Source of the DNA: REEB85 sp018971455
Lineage (GTDB): Bacteria > Pseudomonadota > Alphaproteobacteria > Acetobacterales > Acetobacteraceae
Direction of reading: 5' to 3'
Assembly: GCA_028871195.1 (NCBI GenBank)
Contig: JAGWNT010000004.1
Location: 16,382 to 80,381, forward strand
DNA: 64,000 nt
The translations under genes were made by a program, and so were the position numbers. This document shows, one piece after another, positions 44,684 to 53,671 of this stretch; position 1 is the stretch's first letter; each line of letters begins with the position of its first letter. The notes under the pieces are model-generated. The model had not been told where the DNA came from. It made no database searches and worked only from the letters and a program-made list of their open reading frames with translations.

Positions 44684-46699
44684 TCAGTTCAGCATCACGA
44701 TGGCGCCCTTGAGCGTCAACATCGCGCCGCCCTTGACCGAGGCGTTCAGCCCGCCTTCGACGCTCGCGGCCAGGTCTGCCTTGATGGTCATGGTCATGCC
44801 CTTCAAGGTGATTCCCGACGGGTCGATGGTCAAGGTCGAGGGACCGCATTTGAGGGTGATCGACTGCATCGCCTCGATGGTGATGGCCCCGGCTGCGGCT
44901 TTCACGGCGATGTTGCCGGCAGTCGCCTTGGTGGTGATGTCGCCCAGATCGGCCGTGGTCGAGATGGCGCCCTTGTTCACCGCGACGGTCAGCGCGCCGT
45001 CGGTCACCGTCAGCGTGTCATCCTTGGCCTTCACCGTCACCGCCCGGCCATTGCCGACCGTGATGGTCTGCGCCTTGCCGATATCCACCGTCTCGTCCTT
45101 GGTGACGTTGACGATACGGCAGTTGAGCACCTTCAGTGTCTGGTTGTTCTCGATCTCGGTGAGCATGTCCTTCTCGGCGTGGAGAAAAACCAGCTCCGAG
45201 CCGTTCTTGTCGTCGAAGGAGAACTCCGAGAAATTGCCGCCGCCGCCGCGGGCCACGGAGGTTGCCGAGCGAGAGCGAAACCCGCTCTTGGTCCAGTTGT
45301 CGGTGTTCGAAAGATCGAACACCGGCATCGCCACGCCGTTGTAGAAGCAGCCGACCACCACCGGGCGGTCCGGGTCGCCGTCCATGAACGACACCGCCAC
45401 CTCGGTGCCGACGCGGGGCATGTGGTTCCACCCCCAGTTCGAGCCACCCTCGGTGCCGGTCCAGGGCTGGATCACGCGCACCCAGCAGATATTCTGCTGC
45501 GGCACCGCATCATTGCGGTAGTCCCAGGGGAACTGCACCTGCACGCGGCCATATTTGTCGGTGTAGATCTCGTTGCCGGCCGGCCCGATGATGATCGCGG
45601 TGTGGATGCCGATCATGCGCGGCTTGGCCACCGTCGGCGGCTGGCGCCAGGTGGTCGTGGCGGGAAAGGCGGTGAAGCGGTTGGCGTAGACCGGTGCCGC
45701 GCCGCCGGTGCGCCAGAACGTCTCGTCGATCGCGCTGTGATGCACGCTGCGCACGGCGTAGGTGCCGGCATCCTCGCCCTTGCGGGTGAACTTGCCGCCC
45801 GGCACCAGCAGCGGATGGGCGGCCTGGCCCTCGAACATGACAGCGAAGGCTTCCGCCGCCTCGATGCGCAGCTTGGCCCGCGCCTTGGCGCTGCTCGAGG
45901 TCAGCGTTCGCGCGGGCCAGCTGAACACGTCCCGCCGGGCCACGCCGTCGGCCTTCAACAGGGTGCTGACATCGCCGCTCACCGGCGTGGTCGGCTTCCC
46001 GGGGTCGAAGTCGCGCAGGGTCATCTTGCCCATGGCGGTCTGGTCGAGCCGGTTCCAGCCCTCGATGAAGCGCGAGTGAACCTTCTCGCTGCCGCTCATC
46101 TCGTCGGCGTGCGGGATATCCTGGAAGCTGGTCTTGGCGTCCGCCACCACCAGCGTGTGGCCGCCCGAGCTGTGCTTGAAGAAGTAGAAGCAGCCTTCCT
46201 CGTCCAGCAGCCGCATGATGAAGTCGAAATCGCTCTCGTTGAACTGGGTGATCGTCTCGCGCGTCGCCGGCGTTCCGGTGACGCTCCATTCGATGTCGCT
46301 GATGCCGTTATCGTCGAACACGGCGCGGACAACGTCGATTGCCGATTTGTTCTGCCAGATGCGGCAATCCTCGGTCTGCTTGAGGAACCACAGGCTCGGC
46401 ACGATCTCCGCCGTGTAGCCCCATCGATCGAGCCCGGCGCCGCCGGTGGCCCAGAAGGCGCGGACCAGCCCGTGCAGGTAGCGCGTCTGCACGCTGCTCT
46501 CGGTGTCGAAGGCGATGGCCACACAGACCGGCTTGGCCAGCAGCTCATTGCCGGCGATGGCCTTTCTGTCCGACACCATGTCCACGGTCACGCTGAACGG
46601 CTCGTTGATCGCCTCCGTCGCCTGCAGCCGAACCGGCAGCAGAACGTCGGGGCCGAGCGGCGTCGTCATGCTCAGCAAGCGTTTCGAGGACTCGCCCAT
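44684..46699 (-). CDS. vgrG: type VI secretion spike protein VgrG
   Basis: A 671-residue VgrG with the gp27-like N-terminal half (LQATEAINEPFSVTVDMVS, YLHGLVRAFW, FDFIMRLLDEEGCFYFFKH), the gp5 OB segment (GRVQVQFPWDY, WVRVIQPWTG, RVGTEVAVSFMDGDPDRPVV) and a C-terminal beta-helix of short repeats (KDDTLTVTDGALTVAV, AGNIAVKAAAGAITI). It ends within the beta-helix with no added enzymatic domain. The ATG at 46699 has an AGGAG site only 3 bases away. Confidence 0.95.
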   Translation of the reverse strand: MGESSKRLLSMTTPLGPDVLLPVRLQATEAINEPFSVTVDMVSDRKAIAGNELLAKPVCVAIAFDTESSVQTRYLHGLVRAFWATGGAGLDRWGYTAEIVPSLWFLKQTEDCRIWQNKSAIDVVRAVFDDNGISDIEWSVTGTPATRETITQFNESDFDFIMRLLDEEGCFYFFKHSSGGHTLVVADAKTSFQDIPHADEMSGSEKVHSRFIEGWNRLDQTAMGKMTLRDFDPGKPTTPVSGDVSTLLKADGVARRDVFSWPARTLTSSSAKARAKLRIEAAEAFAVMFEGQAAHPLLVPGGKFTRKGEDAGTYAVRSVHHSAIDETFWRTGGAAPVYANRFTAFPATTTWRQPPTVAKPRMIGIHTAIIIGPAGNEIYTDKYGRVQVQFPWDYRNDAVPQQNICWVRVIQPWTGTEGGSNWGWNHMPRVGTEVAVSFMDGDPDRPVVVGCFYNGVAMPVFDLSNTDNWTKSGFRSRSATSVARGGGGNFSEFSFDDKNGSELVFLHAEKDMLTEIENNQTLKVLNCRIVNVTKDETVDIGKAQTITVGNGRAVTVKAKDDTLTVTDGALTVAVNKGAISTTADLGDITTKATAGNIAVKAAAGAITIEAMQSITLKCGPSTLTIDPSGITLKGMTMTIKADLAASVEGGLNASVKGGAMLTLKGAIVMLN

Positions 46700-46779
46700 T
46701 GGCTCCTATTCCCCGCCCTGACGCGTGCCGCGCGGGGCGCGCCACCCGGGCGGGCGGTTCGATGGTGTGCCCGCTGGCC

Positions 46780-46812
46780 AAAACGCGCACCCGGCCGGAA
46801 GGCCGGATGCGC
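46780..46812 (-). terminator. intrinsic terminator/attenuator after hcp
   Basis: Stem GCGCA-C-CCGGCC, loop GGAA, then GGCCGG-A-TGCGC (46785-46812), one mismatch, followed on the minus strand by a short T4 run (46783-46780). It lies between hcp and vgrG, so it can lower read-through into the spike genes. Confidence 0.65.
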
Positions 46813-46842
46813 GCCAGGCTGTTCGGTCGCGAGAGGCGTGGC

Positions 46843-47322
46843 TCAGCCCTTCTGGGCCTTGCCGATGTCGTAGGCCACCGTCGCCGCGCCGCCGAGCTTC
46901 GCGCCCTCGTCGCTGTTCTCTTTGAACTTCCACTGGAAATGAGTGAAGTTCAGCGAAACCGATTCCGACGGCCGGTCGCCGCCCGAGGACATCGAGAAGC
47001 CGCTGACCATGGCCTCCTTGCCCTCGAAGATCAGGTACTGGTCGGTCTTGTCCTTGACCGTGGTGGTGAAAGCGATTTCCACCTTCAGGCCACTGCCGAA
47101 CAGGGCCTCCTCGAGCAGCTTGTGCGAGGAGATGTCGGCGACCTTCGTCACCACGACCTCGCTCACGCTCGGCGCCGAGGCCTCGCGATCCTTCGCCGAT
47201 CCGACGGGCGTGGAAATGCCGCGACCCACACCCCACTGGAACGAGTGCACCTCGATCCATTCCTTGAACCCCGTGGCGGTCACGCTGCCCTTGATCGAGC
47301 CGAATTTCATGTAGATAGCCAT
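46843..47322 (-). CDS. hcp: type VI secretion tube protein Hcp
   Basis: A 159-residue Hcp that stacks as hexameric rings to form the inner tube. Features: IYMKFGSIKGSVTATGFKEW, EVHSFQWGVGR, EVVVTKVADISSHKLLEEAL and the C-terminal FTHFQWKFKE. The ATG at 47322 follows an AGGAGG site, the strongest ribosome site in the T6SS locus, fitting high expression. It is followed by a terminator-like hairpin. Confidence 0.96.
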   Translation of the reverse strand: MAIYMKFGSIKGSVTATGFKEWIEVHSFQWGVGRGISTPVGSAKDREASAPSVSEVVVTKVADISSHKLLEEALFGSGLKVEIAFTTTVKDKTDQYLIFEGKEAMVSGFSMSSGGDRPSESVSLNFTHFQWKFKENSDEGAKLGGAATVAYDIGKAQKG

Positions 47323-47374
47323 GCCTGTCCTCCTCCTGCGATGCGAACTCTCACGCAACTATCAGTCGCAACCC

Positions 47375-50011
47375 TCAGTCCAGCGCGTAGCTGAATGCCC
47401 CGGACGGATCCATCCCGACGGTCACCCGATTGATCGGGGAGCCCTCGGCCATGCGCGCCAGTACCTCGGCCGACAATTCCGGCAGCAGGGTGCGCGACAG
47501 GATGTTCTCCACGTTGCGCGCGCCCGACGAGCTTTCGGTGCAGCGCGCCGCGATGGTCTCGACCAGCGCCGGATCGTATTCGAAGCTGGCGCGGTAGGCT
47601 TCCTGCACGCGCCGGCGGATTCGGCCGAGCTGCAGCTCCACGATCTGGCGGATGATTGCCTCAGACAACGGAAAATACGGCACCAGCGTCACGCGGCCGA
47701 GAAACGCCGGCTTGAAGTATTTCATCAGCTCGGGCCGCAAGGCATCGGCCAGGCCCGCAGCATCCGGCGCGGTGTCGGGGTCGGCGAAAAGCTTGGCGAT
47801 CAGATCGGTGCCGGCATTGGACGTCATGATGATGACGGTGTTCTTGAAGTCGATGTCGCGGCCTTCGCCGTCCTTCATGTTGCCCTTGTCGAACACCTGG
47901 AAGAACACGTCCTGCACGCCGGGATGGGCCTTCTCCATCTCGTCGAGCAGCACCACAGAATAGGGCCGGCGGCGCACCGCCTCGGTCAGGATGCCGCCCT
48001 CGCCATAGCCGACATAGCCGGGCGGGCTGCCCATCAGCAGGCTGACCTTATGTTCCTCCTTGAACTCGGTCATGTTGATGGTCGTCATGTTCTGCTCGCC
48101 GCCGTAGAGCAGGTTGGCCAGCGTCAAGGCCGTCTCGGTCTTGCCGGTGCCCGAGGTGCCGACCATCAGGAACACGCCGATCGGCTTGCGCGGGTCCGTC
48201 AGCTTGGCGCGCGAGGTGCGGATGGCCTGCGCCACCGCCTCCAGCGCGTGATCCTGGCCGACGATGCGCTTTCCCATCGCCTCGTGCAGGTTGAGAACGG
48301 TGCGGATCTCATCGGACTGCATGCGCCCGGCGGGAATGCCGGTCCAGCTCTCGACGATCTCGGCCACTGCCTGGCCGTCCACCACCGGGTAGATCAGCGG
48401 CGTCTCGCCCTGCAGGGCGCGCAGCTCGGCGAATTTCTCCACCAGCCTGGTCCGCAGCGCGTCCTTGTCCTCCGTGCTGGCCGGGTCCTCGATGGCGGCG
48501 CGCGTCGCCGTCACCTCGCCGGCGAGCACTTTCTCCTGCTCCCACCGCGCGGTCAGCTCGGCCAGCTCGGCCGCCGCCTTGGCGCGCTCGTCGAGCAGCT
48601 CGCCCTTGCGCGCGCCATGCTCCGCACCCGCCGCCATTTCGCGATCGAGAATCTCGACCTCGGTGTCGATCAACGCCATCCGCCGGGTGCGGTCCTCGAT
48701 CGGCGCCGGGATCGCCGCCTGGCTCATGCCGACGCGCGCGCAGGCGGTGTCGATCAGCGACACCGCCTTGTCGGGCAGCTGCCGGCTCGGAATATACCGC
48801 GCGGAAAGGCGGACCGCCTCGCTCACCGCCTCGTCGAGGATGCGCACGCCATGATGCGCCTCAAGCGTGCCCACCAGCCCGCGGATCATGGCGATGGCCA
48901 GCGGCTCGGCCGGCTCCTCCACCTTGACCACCTGGAAGCGGCGGGTCAGGGCGGCGTCCTTCTCGAAATACTTCTTGTACTCGGCCCAGGTGGTGGCCGC
49001 GATGGTGCGCAGCTCGCCGCGCGCCAGCGCCGGCTTGAGCAGGTTTGCCGCATCGTTCTGCCCGGCCGACCCGCCGGCGCCGATCAGCGTATGCGCCTCG
49101 TCGATGAACAGGATGATCGGCTTGGGGCTCGCCTTGGTTTCCTCGATCACCGATTTCAACCGGTTCTCGAACTCGCCCTTCACTCCGGCGCCGGCCTGCA
49201 GCAGGCCGAGATCGAGAGTGCGCACCACCACATCCTTCAGGGCCGGCGGCACGTCACCCTCGGCCACCCGCAGCGCGAACCCTTCGACCACCGCGGTTTT
49301 GCCGACGCCGGCCTCGCCGGTGAGAATGGGGTTGTTCTGGCGCCGGCGCGTCAAAATATCGACGATCTGCCGGATTTCGGTGTCGCGCCCCAAAATCGGA
49401 TCAATCTTGCCGGCGCGGGCATGGGCGGTGAGGTCGATGGTGTACTGATCGAGCGCCGCCGACCCGGCCGGGCGCGGCGAGCCGTCGCCGGCGGGGGCCG
49501 GCGCGCCGTCCACCGAGGTGGTGGCGCTGGCCGCCTCGGCGCTGTTGGCGGTGATCGTCAGCAGGTCGCGCTTGAGCGCGTCGGGCTGGATCTTGAGCAG
49601 CTGGCTCGACGCCTCGCGGGCATGGCGCGACAGCGTCTCGTCCGCCAGCAGGGCCCACAGCAGATGGCCCGAGCGCACGCGCGACAGCCCATGCTCGACC
49701 GAGGCCAGAAGCCAGGCCTGCTTGGCCAGCTCGACGATCTCCGGCGACAGGCTGGGGGCGCGCGAATTGCCGGTCTTCATGCGGTCGAGCGATCGGTTCA
49801 AATCCGCAAGCAGGCGGCCGTGATCGGCTTCGTAATGACGAAGGATGGCCGCGATATCGGTATCGGTGCCATCCGCCAGCTTGGCCAGCCAGTGTTCGAT
49901 CTCGACATTATAATGGCTGCGTGACAGCGTCAGCCCGGCGGCTGCTTCAAGCGCCCGGCGGCAATGGTCGTTGAGCCGCCCGACCAAGGACTTGAGATCG
50001 ATCGCCGCCAT
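47375..50011 (-). CDS. clpV: type VI secretion AAA+ ATPase ClpV (TssH)
   Basis: Sheath-disassembly unfoldase of 878 residues. The N-domain (1-165) starts MAAIDLKSLVGRLNDHCRRALE. D1 has Walker A GEAGVGKTA and LFIDEAHTLIG. A coiled middle domain spans about 410-530. D2 has Walker A GTSGTGKTE, Walker B VVLLDEMEKAHP and GSPPGYVGYGEGG. The ATG at 50011 has a GGGAGA site; a longer frame upstream is not needed. It heads the minus-strand T6SS operon, divergent from tssA. Confidence 0.96.
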   Translation of the reverse strand: MAAIDLKSLVGRLNDHCRRALEAAAGLTLSRSHYNVEIEHWLAKLADGTDTDIAAILRHYEADHGRLLADLNRSLDRMKTGNSRAPSLSPEIVELAKQAWLLASVEHGLSRVRSGHLLWALLADETLSRHAREASSQLLKIQPDALKRDLLTITANSAEAASATTSVDGAPAPAGDGSPRPAGSAALDQYTIDLTAHARAGKIDPILGRDTEIRQIVDILTRRRQNNPILTGEAGVGKTAVVEGFALRVAEGDVPPALKDVVVRTLDLGLLQAGAGVKGEFENRLKSVIEETKASPKPIILFIDEAHTLIGAGGSAGQNDAANLLKPALARGELRTIAATTWAEYKKYFEKDAALTRRFQVVKVEEPAEPLAIAMIRGLVGTLEAHHGVRILDEAVSEAVRLSARYIPSRQLPDKAVSLIDTACARVGMSQAAIPAPIEDRTRRMALIDTEVEILDREMAAGAEHGARKGELLDERAKAAAELAELTARWEQEKVLAGEVTATRAAIEDPASTEDKDALRTRLVEKFAELRALQGETPLIYPVVDGQAVAEIVESWTGIPAGRMQSDEIRTVLNLHEAMGKRIVGQDHALEAVAQAIRTSRAKLTDPRKPIGVFLMVGTSGTGKTETALTLANLLYGGEQNMTTINMTEFKEEHKVSLLMGSPPGYVGYGEGGILTEAVRRRPYSVVLLDEMEKAHPGVQDVFFQVFDKGNMKDGEGRDIDFKNTVIIMTSNAGTDLIAKLFADPDTAPDAAGLADALRPELMKYFKPAFLGRVTLVPYFPLSEAIIRQIVELQLGRIRRRVQEAYRASFEYDPALVETIAARCTESSSGARNVENILSRTLLPELSAEVLARMAEGSPINRVTVGMDPSGAFSYALD

Positions 50012-50181
50012 TGTGTCTCCCTTTGCGCTCGCAGACCATAAGCCCCGAAACATCATGGTGTAACGGGGGGAGCGAGCCAATAGAAATTCAGTCTAGGGGC
50101 TGGCCGGCGACGCTGTCGAGTGCAATTCAACGCACATTCGTGTTATGGTACGCGACGTGAGACGCATCGGGAGACGCCAAA
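50012..50181. promoter_or_regulatory. divergent T6SS promoter region
   Basis: A 170-base spacer between clpV and tssA that must contain both promoters. It is less GC-rich around 50119-50150, where a TATGGT (-10-like, 50144-50149) could serve tssA. No convincing sigma-54 site (GG/GC core) and no long dyad was found by eye. Confidence 0.45.
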
Positions 50182-51300
50182 TTGACACAATGGCCCGAAG
50201 GCTTCGACCTTGACCTGTTGCTGGCGCCGATCGAGGGGGATGCCGCCGTCGGGACGGATTTGCGCGAGAATTTCTCGCCGCAATCGCCGTACTATCGGCT
50301 GCGCGATGCGCGGGCCGAGGCCCGTGCCGCCGAGCGGATCGCCGACGCCGATCCCGACGCGGAGTTCGTCCTGCCCCCGCAATGGCGTGACGTGCGCGGC
50401 ATCTCCACCAAGGCGCTGGCCGAGCAGACCAAGGATCTGGAAATCGCCGCCTGGTTCACCGAGGCGCTGGTGCGCAGCGACGGTCTGATCGGGCTTGCCG
50501 CCGGCGCGCGGTTGATCGGCGGGCTCGCCGAGCGCTTCTGGGAGGAGGGCGTCTTCCCGCTGCCCGACGAGGACGGCATCGCGACACGGGTGGCGCCGAT
50601 CACCGGGCTGAACGGCGAGGGCGGCGACGGCACGCTGATCCAGCCGCTGCGCAAGCTCGGCCTGTTTCCGCGCCCGGATGGCGGTACCTACGCATTATGG
50701 CAGTACGAGCAATCGGCCGAGCTTGAGGCGATTGCGGATTCGACCCGCCGCCAGCAGCGGCTCGATGCCGGCACCGTGCCGTTCGAGGCGATGGAGCGCG
50801 CCGCCCGCGCCACCGGGGCCGCCCGCCTCGGCGCGCTGCGCGCGCAGGTGGAGGATGCGCTGGCCGCCTGGGAGGCGATGGGCGAGACTCTCGATCAGCG
50901 CGCCGGAAGCGACGGCCCGCCGACCAGCCGGGTGCGCGACCTGCTGCGCCAGGTGCTGGCGATCATCGAGAAATACGCGCCGGCCGAGGCGGGCTCGGAG
51001 GAGAGTGCCGGACCGGGTGACGCGGCGGCCGGCGGGGAGGGCGGCGGCGTTGGCGGCGGCGGTGCCGGGGGCGGTCCGGCCCGCGGGGCCACGCGCGAGG
51101 ACATGCTGCGCGATCTGGGGCGGATTGCCGAATTCTTCCGCCGCACCGAGCCGCATTCGCCGCTGGCCTATACGCTCGACGAGGCGGTCCGCCGGGGCCG
51201 CATGAGCTGGCCCGAGCTGATGACCGAGATCGTGCCTGATGCCAGCACGCGCTACGCCATCCTGACCTCGCTTGGCATCAAGCCGCCGGAGGCGGAGTGA
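50182..51300 (+). CDS. tssA: type VI secretion protein TssA (ImpA family), TTG start
   Basis: A 372-residue cap/baseplate organiser. The ImpA N-terminal domain runs to about residue 130 (LLAPIEGDAAVGTDLRE, DWRDVR-like PPQWRDVRGISTKALAEQTKDLEIAAW), followed by helical segments. A Gly-rich linker (GEGGGVGGGGAGGG) near residue 290 leads to a C-terminal extension (RRTEPHSPLAYTLDEAVRRGRMSWPELM). The only start matching the family N-terminus is a TTG at 50182 with GGGAG 8 bases upstream; the nearby ATG is out of frame. Confidence 0.92.
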   Translation: MTQWPEGFDLDLLLAPIEGDAAVGTDLRENFSPQSPYYRLRDARAEARAAERIADADPDAEFVLPPQWRDVRGISTKALAEQTKDLEIAAWFTEALVRSDGLIGLAAGARLIGGLAERFWEEGVFPLPDEDGIATRVAPITGLNGEGGDGTLIQPLRKLGLFPRPDGGTYALWQYEQSAELEAIADSTRRQQRLDAGTVPFEAMERAARATGAARLGALRAQVEDALAAWEAMGETLDQRAGSDGPPTSRVRDLLRQVLAIIEKYAPAEAGSEESAGPGDAAAGGEGGGVGGGGAGGGPARGATREDMLRDLGRIAEFFRRTEPHSPLAYTLDEAVRRGRMSWPELMTEIVPDASTRYAILTSLGIKPPEAE

Positions 51301-51637
51301 CGCAGGGAGCGGATGACGCGCCGCGAGAGGGGCGGGATGAACCAAAACGTGAGTCGCGGCATGCAGTTCTCTCTCGACAGCGGCCGGTCGGCGGGCTTCT
51401 ATATCGCGGGGTCAGCTTGCCGGAGCATGGCTGTGGCCATGGTTCCGCGAGACGCGCATGGGTCTAGGCCGATGCGATGAGCAAGTGTCTGAAGTGTCGG
51501 GGGGCGCGGCGGCGGTGCGGATCGGGCGCATGGGCGCGCGGGCCGGCGCGGTGCGGGCCGACAGGTTGGGCTGACTGACGGGCTGGGACGGTATCCGGCC
51601 GCGGCCGGTTTCATGTTTTTTCGAGGGAGGCTTCGCC
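51301..51637 (+). other. 337-base leader between tssA and tssB
   Basis: The only gap over 300 bases. It holds a 14-base perfect palindrome CCGGCCGCGGCCGG (51595-51608) followed by a T6 run (51616-51621), which may fold as an attenuator just before tssB. It also has a 47-codon open frame (51337-51480) after a GAGAGG-like site, with no recognised similarity and low coding confidence. It could carry a second promoter for the sheath genes. Confidence 0.45.
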
Positions 51638-52147
51638 ATGAGTGCCAGCATTCACGATAAGCTCAACCGCGTGCGCAAGCCGCGCGTTCACATCACCTAC
51701 GAGGTTGAAACCGAGGGCGCGGAAGTGGTGCGGGAGCTGCCCTTCGTGGTCGGCGTCATGGGCGATTTCTCCGGCGACCCGACGGCGCCGCTGCGCCCGA
51801 TGGCCGAGCGCAAGTTCATCCAGATCGACCGCGACAACTTCAACGACGTCATGGCGCGCATGACGCCGGGCGTGAAGATGAAGGTGGACAACACGCTGGC
51901 CGATGACGGCACGCAGATGGCCGTCGAGCTCAAGCTGAACTCGATGGACGATTTCGAGCCGGCGCGCATCGCCGAGCAGGTGCCGGCGCTGAAGGCGCTG
52001 ATGGAGACGCGCAACAAGCTGCGCGACCTGATGAGCAAGGTGGACCGCTCCGAGGAGCTGGAGAATCTTCTTGAGCAGGTGCTGAAGAACGAAGACGAGC
52101 TGAAGAACCTGTCCAGCCAGCTCGGCCTGGGCAAGCAGGAGGGTTGA
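51638..52147 (+). CDS. tssB: type VI secretion contractile sheath small subunit TssB
   Basis: A 169-residue sheath protomer. The start IHDKLNRVRKPRVHITYEVE, LPFVVGVMGDFSG, FIQIDRDNFNDVMARM and the C-terminal helix (ALMETRNKLRDLMSKVD) are the family pattern. GGGAGG ribosome site before the ATG. It is followed by tssC after 3 bases; TssB and TssC interlock to form the sheath. Confidence 0.97.
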   Translation: MSASIHDKLNRVRKPRVHITYEVETEGAEVVRELPFVVGVMGDFSGDPTAPLRPMAERKFIQIDRDNFNDVMARMTPGVKMKVDNTLADDGTQMAVELKLNSMDDFEPARIAEQVPALKALMETRNKLRDLMSKVDRSEELENLLEQVLKNEDELKNLSSQLGLGKQEG

Positions 52148-52150
52148 TCG

Positions 52151-53638
52151 ATGTCGGGCACCCAGACCGCCGGCGGCGCCGCCGCGACCACGACCGAAGG
52201 CGTCAACCTGCTTGACCAGGTTGTCGCCGCCACCAAGCAGACGGAGCCGGACCGCGCCCAGGACCTGGTCAAGACCCTGGTCGAGCAGGCGCTCGGCGGA
52301 ACGGTGACGTTCGACAAGAATCTCACCCGCACCTTCGATCGCGCCATCGCGGCGATCGACCGCAAGATGTCCGCCCAGCTCAACGCCATCATGCACAACG
52401 AGAAGTTTCTCAAGCTCGAGGGCAGCTGGCGCGGCCTGCATCACCTGGTGATGAATAGCGAGACCGGCACCAGTCTCAAGATCCGCGTGCTCAACGCCAC
52501 CAAGCGCGACCTCACCCGCGACCTCACCAAGGCGGTCGAGTTCGACCAGAGCCAGCTTTTCAAGAAGATCTACGAGAACGAGTTCGGCACCCCGGGTGGC
52601 GAGCCCTACGGCTCGCTGATCGGCGATTACGAGTGGACCAACCATCCTGATGACGTGGAGACGCTGCGGCTGATCTCCAACGTCGCCGCGGGGGCCTTCG
52701 CGCCCTTCATCTCCGCCGCCGGTGCCGGCATGTTCGGTTTCGAGGACTGGACCGAGCTGTCCAAGCCGCGCGACCTTGCCAAGATCTTCGAGACCCAGGA
52801 ATACGCGAAATGGCGCAGCTTCCGCGAAAGCGAGGATGCCCGCTTCGTCTCCCTGGTCATGCCGCGCGTCATTGCGCGCCTGCCCTACGGCTCGGCCACC
52901 AAGCCGATCGAGGAGTTCGCCTATGAGGAGGCGCCCTTCGACGAGGCCGGCGCCGCCCGCCCGATGGGCCACCATGATTACTGCTGGATGAACGCGGCCT
53001 ATGTCATGGGCACGCGCATGACCGACGCCTTCGCCCAGTATGGCTTCTGCACCGCCATCCGCGGCGCCGAAGGCGGCGGCAAGGTGGAGGGGCTGCCGAG
53101 CCACGTCTTCTCGTCGGATGATGGCGACATGGACGCCAAATGCCCGACCGAGATCGGCATCACCGACCGGCGCGAATTCGAGCTGTCCAACCAGGGCTTC
53201 CTGCCGCTCTGCCACTACAAGAACACCGATTACGCCGTGTTCTTCGGGGCGCAGACCGCGCAGAAGCCGAAGAAGTACGACCGCCCGGATGCCACCGCCA
53301 ATGCCGCGATCTCGGCGCGCCTGCCCTACATCATGGCGACCAGCCGCTTCGCCCATTTCCTCAAGGTGATGGCGCGCGACAAGATCGGCAGCTTCATGGA
53401 AGCTTCGGACTGCGAGAACTGGCTCAATCGCTGGATCAACAACTACGTCAACACCAATGAGAATGTCGGCCCCGAGATGAAGGCCCGCTATCCGCTGCGC
53501 GAGGCCCGCGTCGAGGTGAAGGAGATCCCGGGCAAGCCGGGTTCGTACAACGCGGTCGCCTACATGCGCCCGTGGCTGCAGATGGAAGAGCTCACCACCA
53601 GCATGCGCATGGTGGCGCGCATTCCGCAGAAATCCTGA
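52151..53638 (+). CDS. tssC: type VI secretion contractile sheath large subunit TssC
   Basis: A 495-residue sheath subunit with all canonical segments: EGSWRGLHHLVMNSETG, FDQSQLFKKIYENEFGTPGG, EPYGSLIGDYEW, RDLAKIFETQEYAKWRSFRESEDARF, AAYVMGTRMTDAFAQYGFC, FAHFLKVMARDKIGSFM and LRPWLQMEEL-like YMRPWLQMEELTTSMRMV at the end. It is the orthodox copy; a second, divergent TssC follows. Confidence 0.97.
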   Translation: MSGTQTAGGAAATTTEGVNLLDQVVAATKQTEPDRAQDLVKTLVEQALGGTVTFDKNLTRTFDRAIAAIDRKMSAQLNAIMHNEKFLKLEGSWRGLHHLVMNSETGTSLKIRVLNATKRDLTRDLTKAVEFDQSQLFKKIYENEFGTPGGEPYGSLIGDYEWTNHPDDVETLRLISNVAAGAFAPFISAAGAGMFGFEDWTELSKPRDLAKIFETQEYAKWRSFRESEDARFVSLVMPRVIARLPYGSATKPIEEFAYEEAPFDEAGAARPMGHHDYCWMNAAYVMGTRMTDAFAQYGFCTAIRGAEGGGKVEGLPSHVFSSDDGDMDAKCPTEIGITDRREFELSNQGFLPLCHYKNTDYAVFFGAQTAQKPKKYDRPDATANAAISARLPYIMATSRFAHFLKVMARDKIGSFMEASDCENWLNRWINNYVNTNENVGPEMKARYPLREARVEVKEIPGKPGSYNAVAYMRPWLQMEELTTSMRMVARIPQKS

Positions 53639-53671
53639 TCGGACCAGGGGCGGCCGGGATGCGAGCGGGTC

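Noticed and set aside
44684..45250. VgrG C-terminus as an effector domain
   Set aside because: The short Val/Thr/Ala/Gly-rich repeats are the standard gp5 beta-helix, and the protein ends there.
51337..51480. 47-codon open frame between tssA and tssB
   Set aside because: Short, no recognisable similarity, and such frames are common by chance in this composition; noted in the gap description rather than called as a gene.
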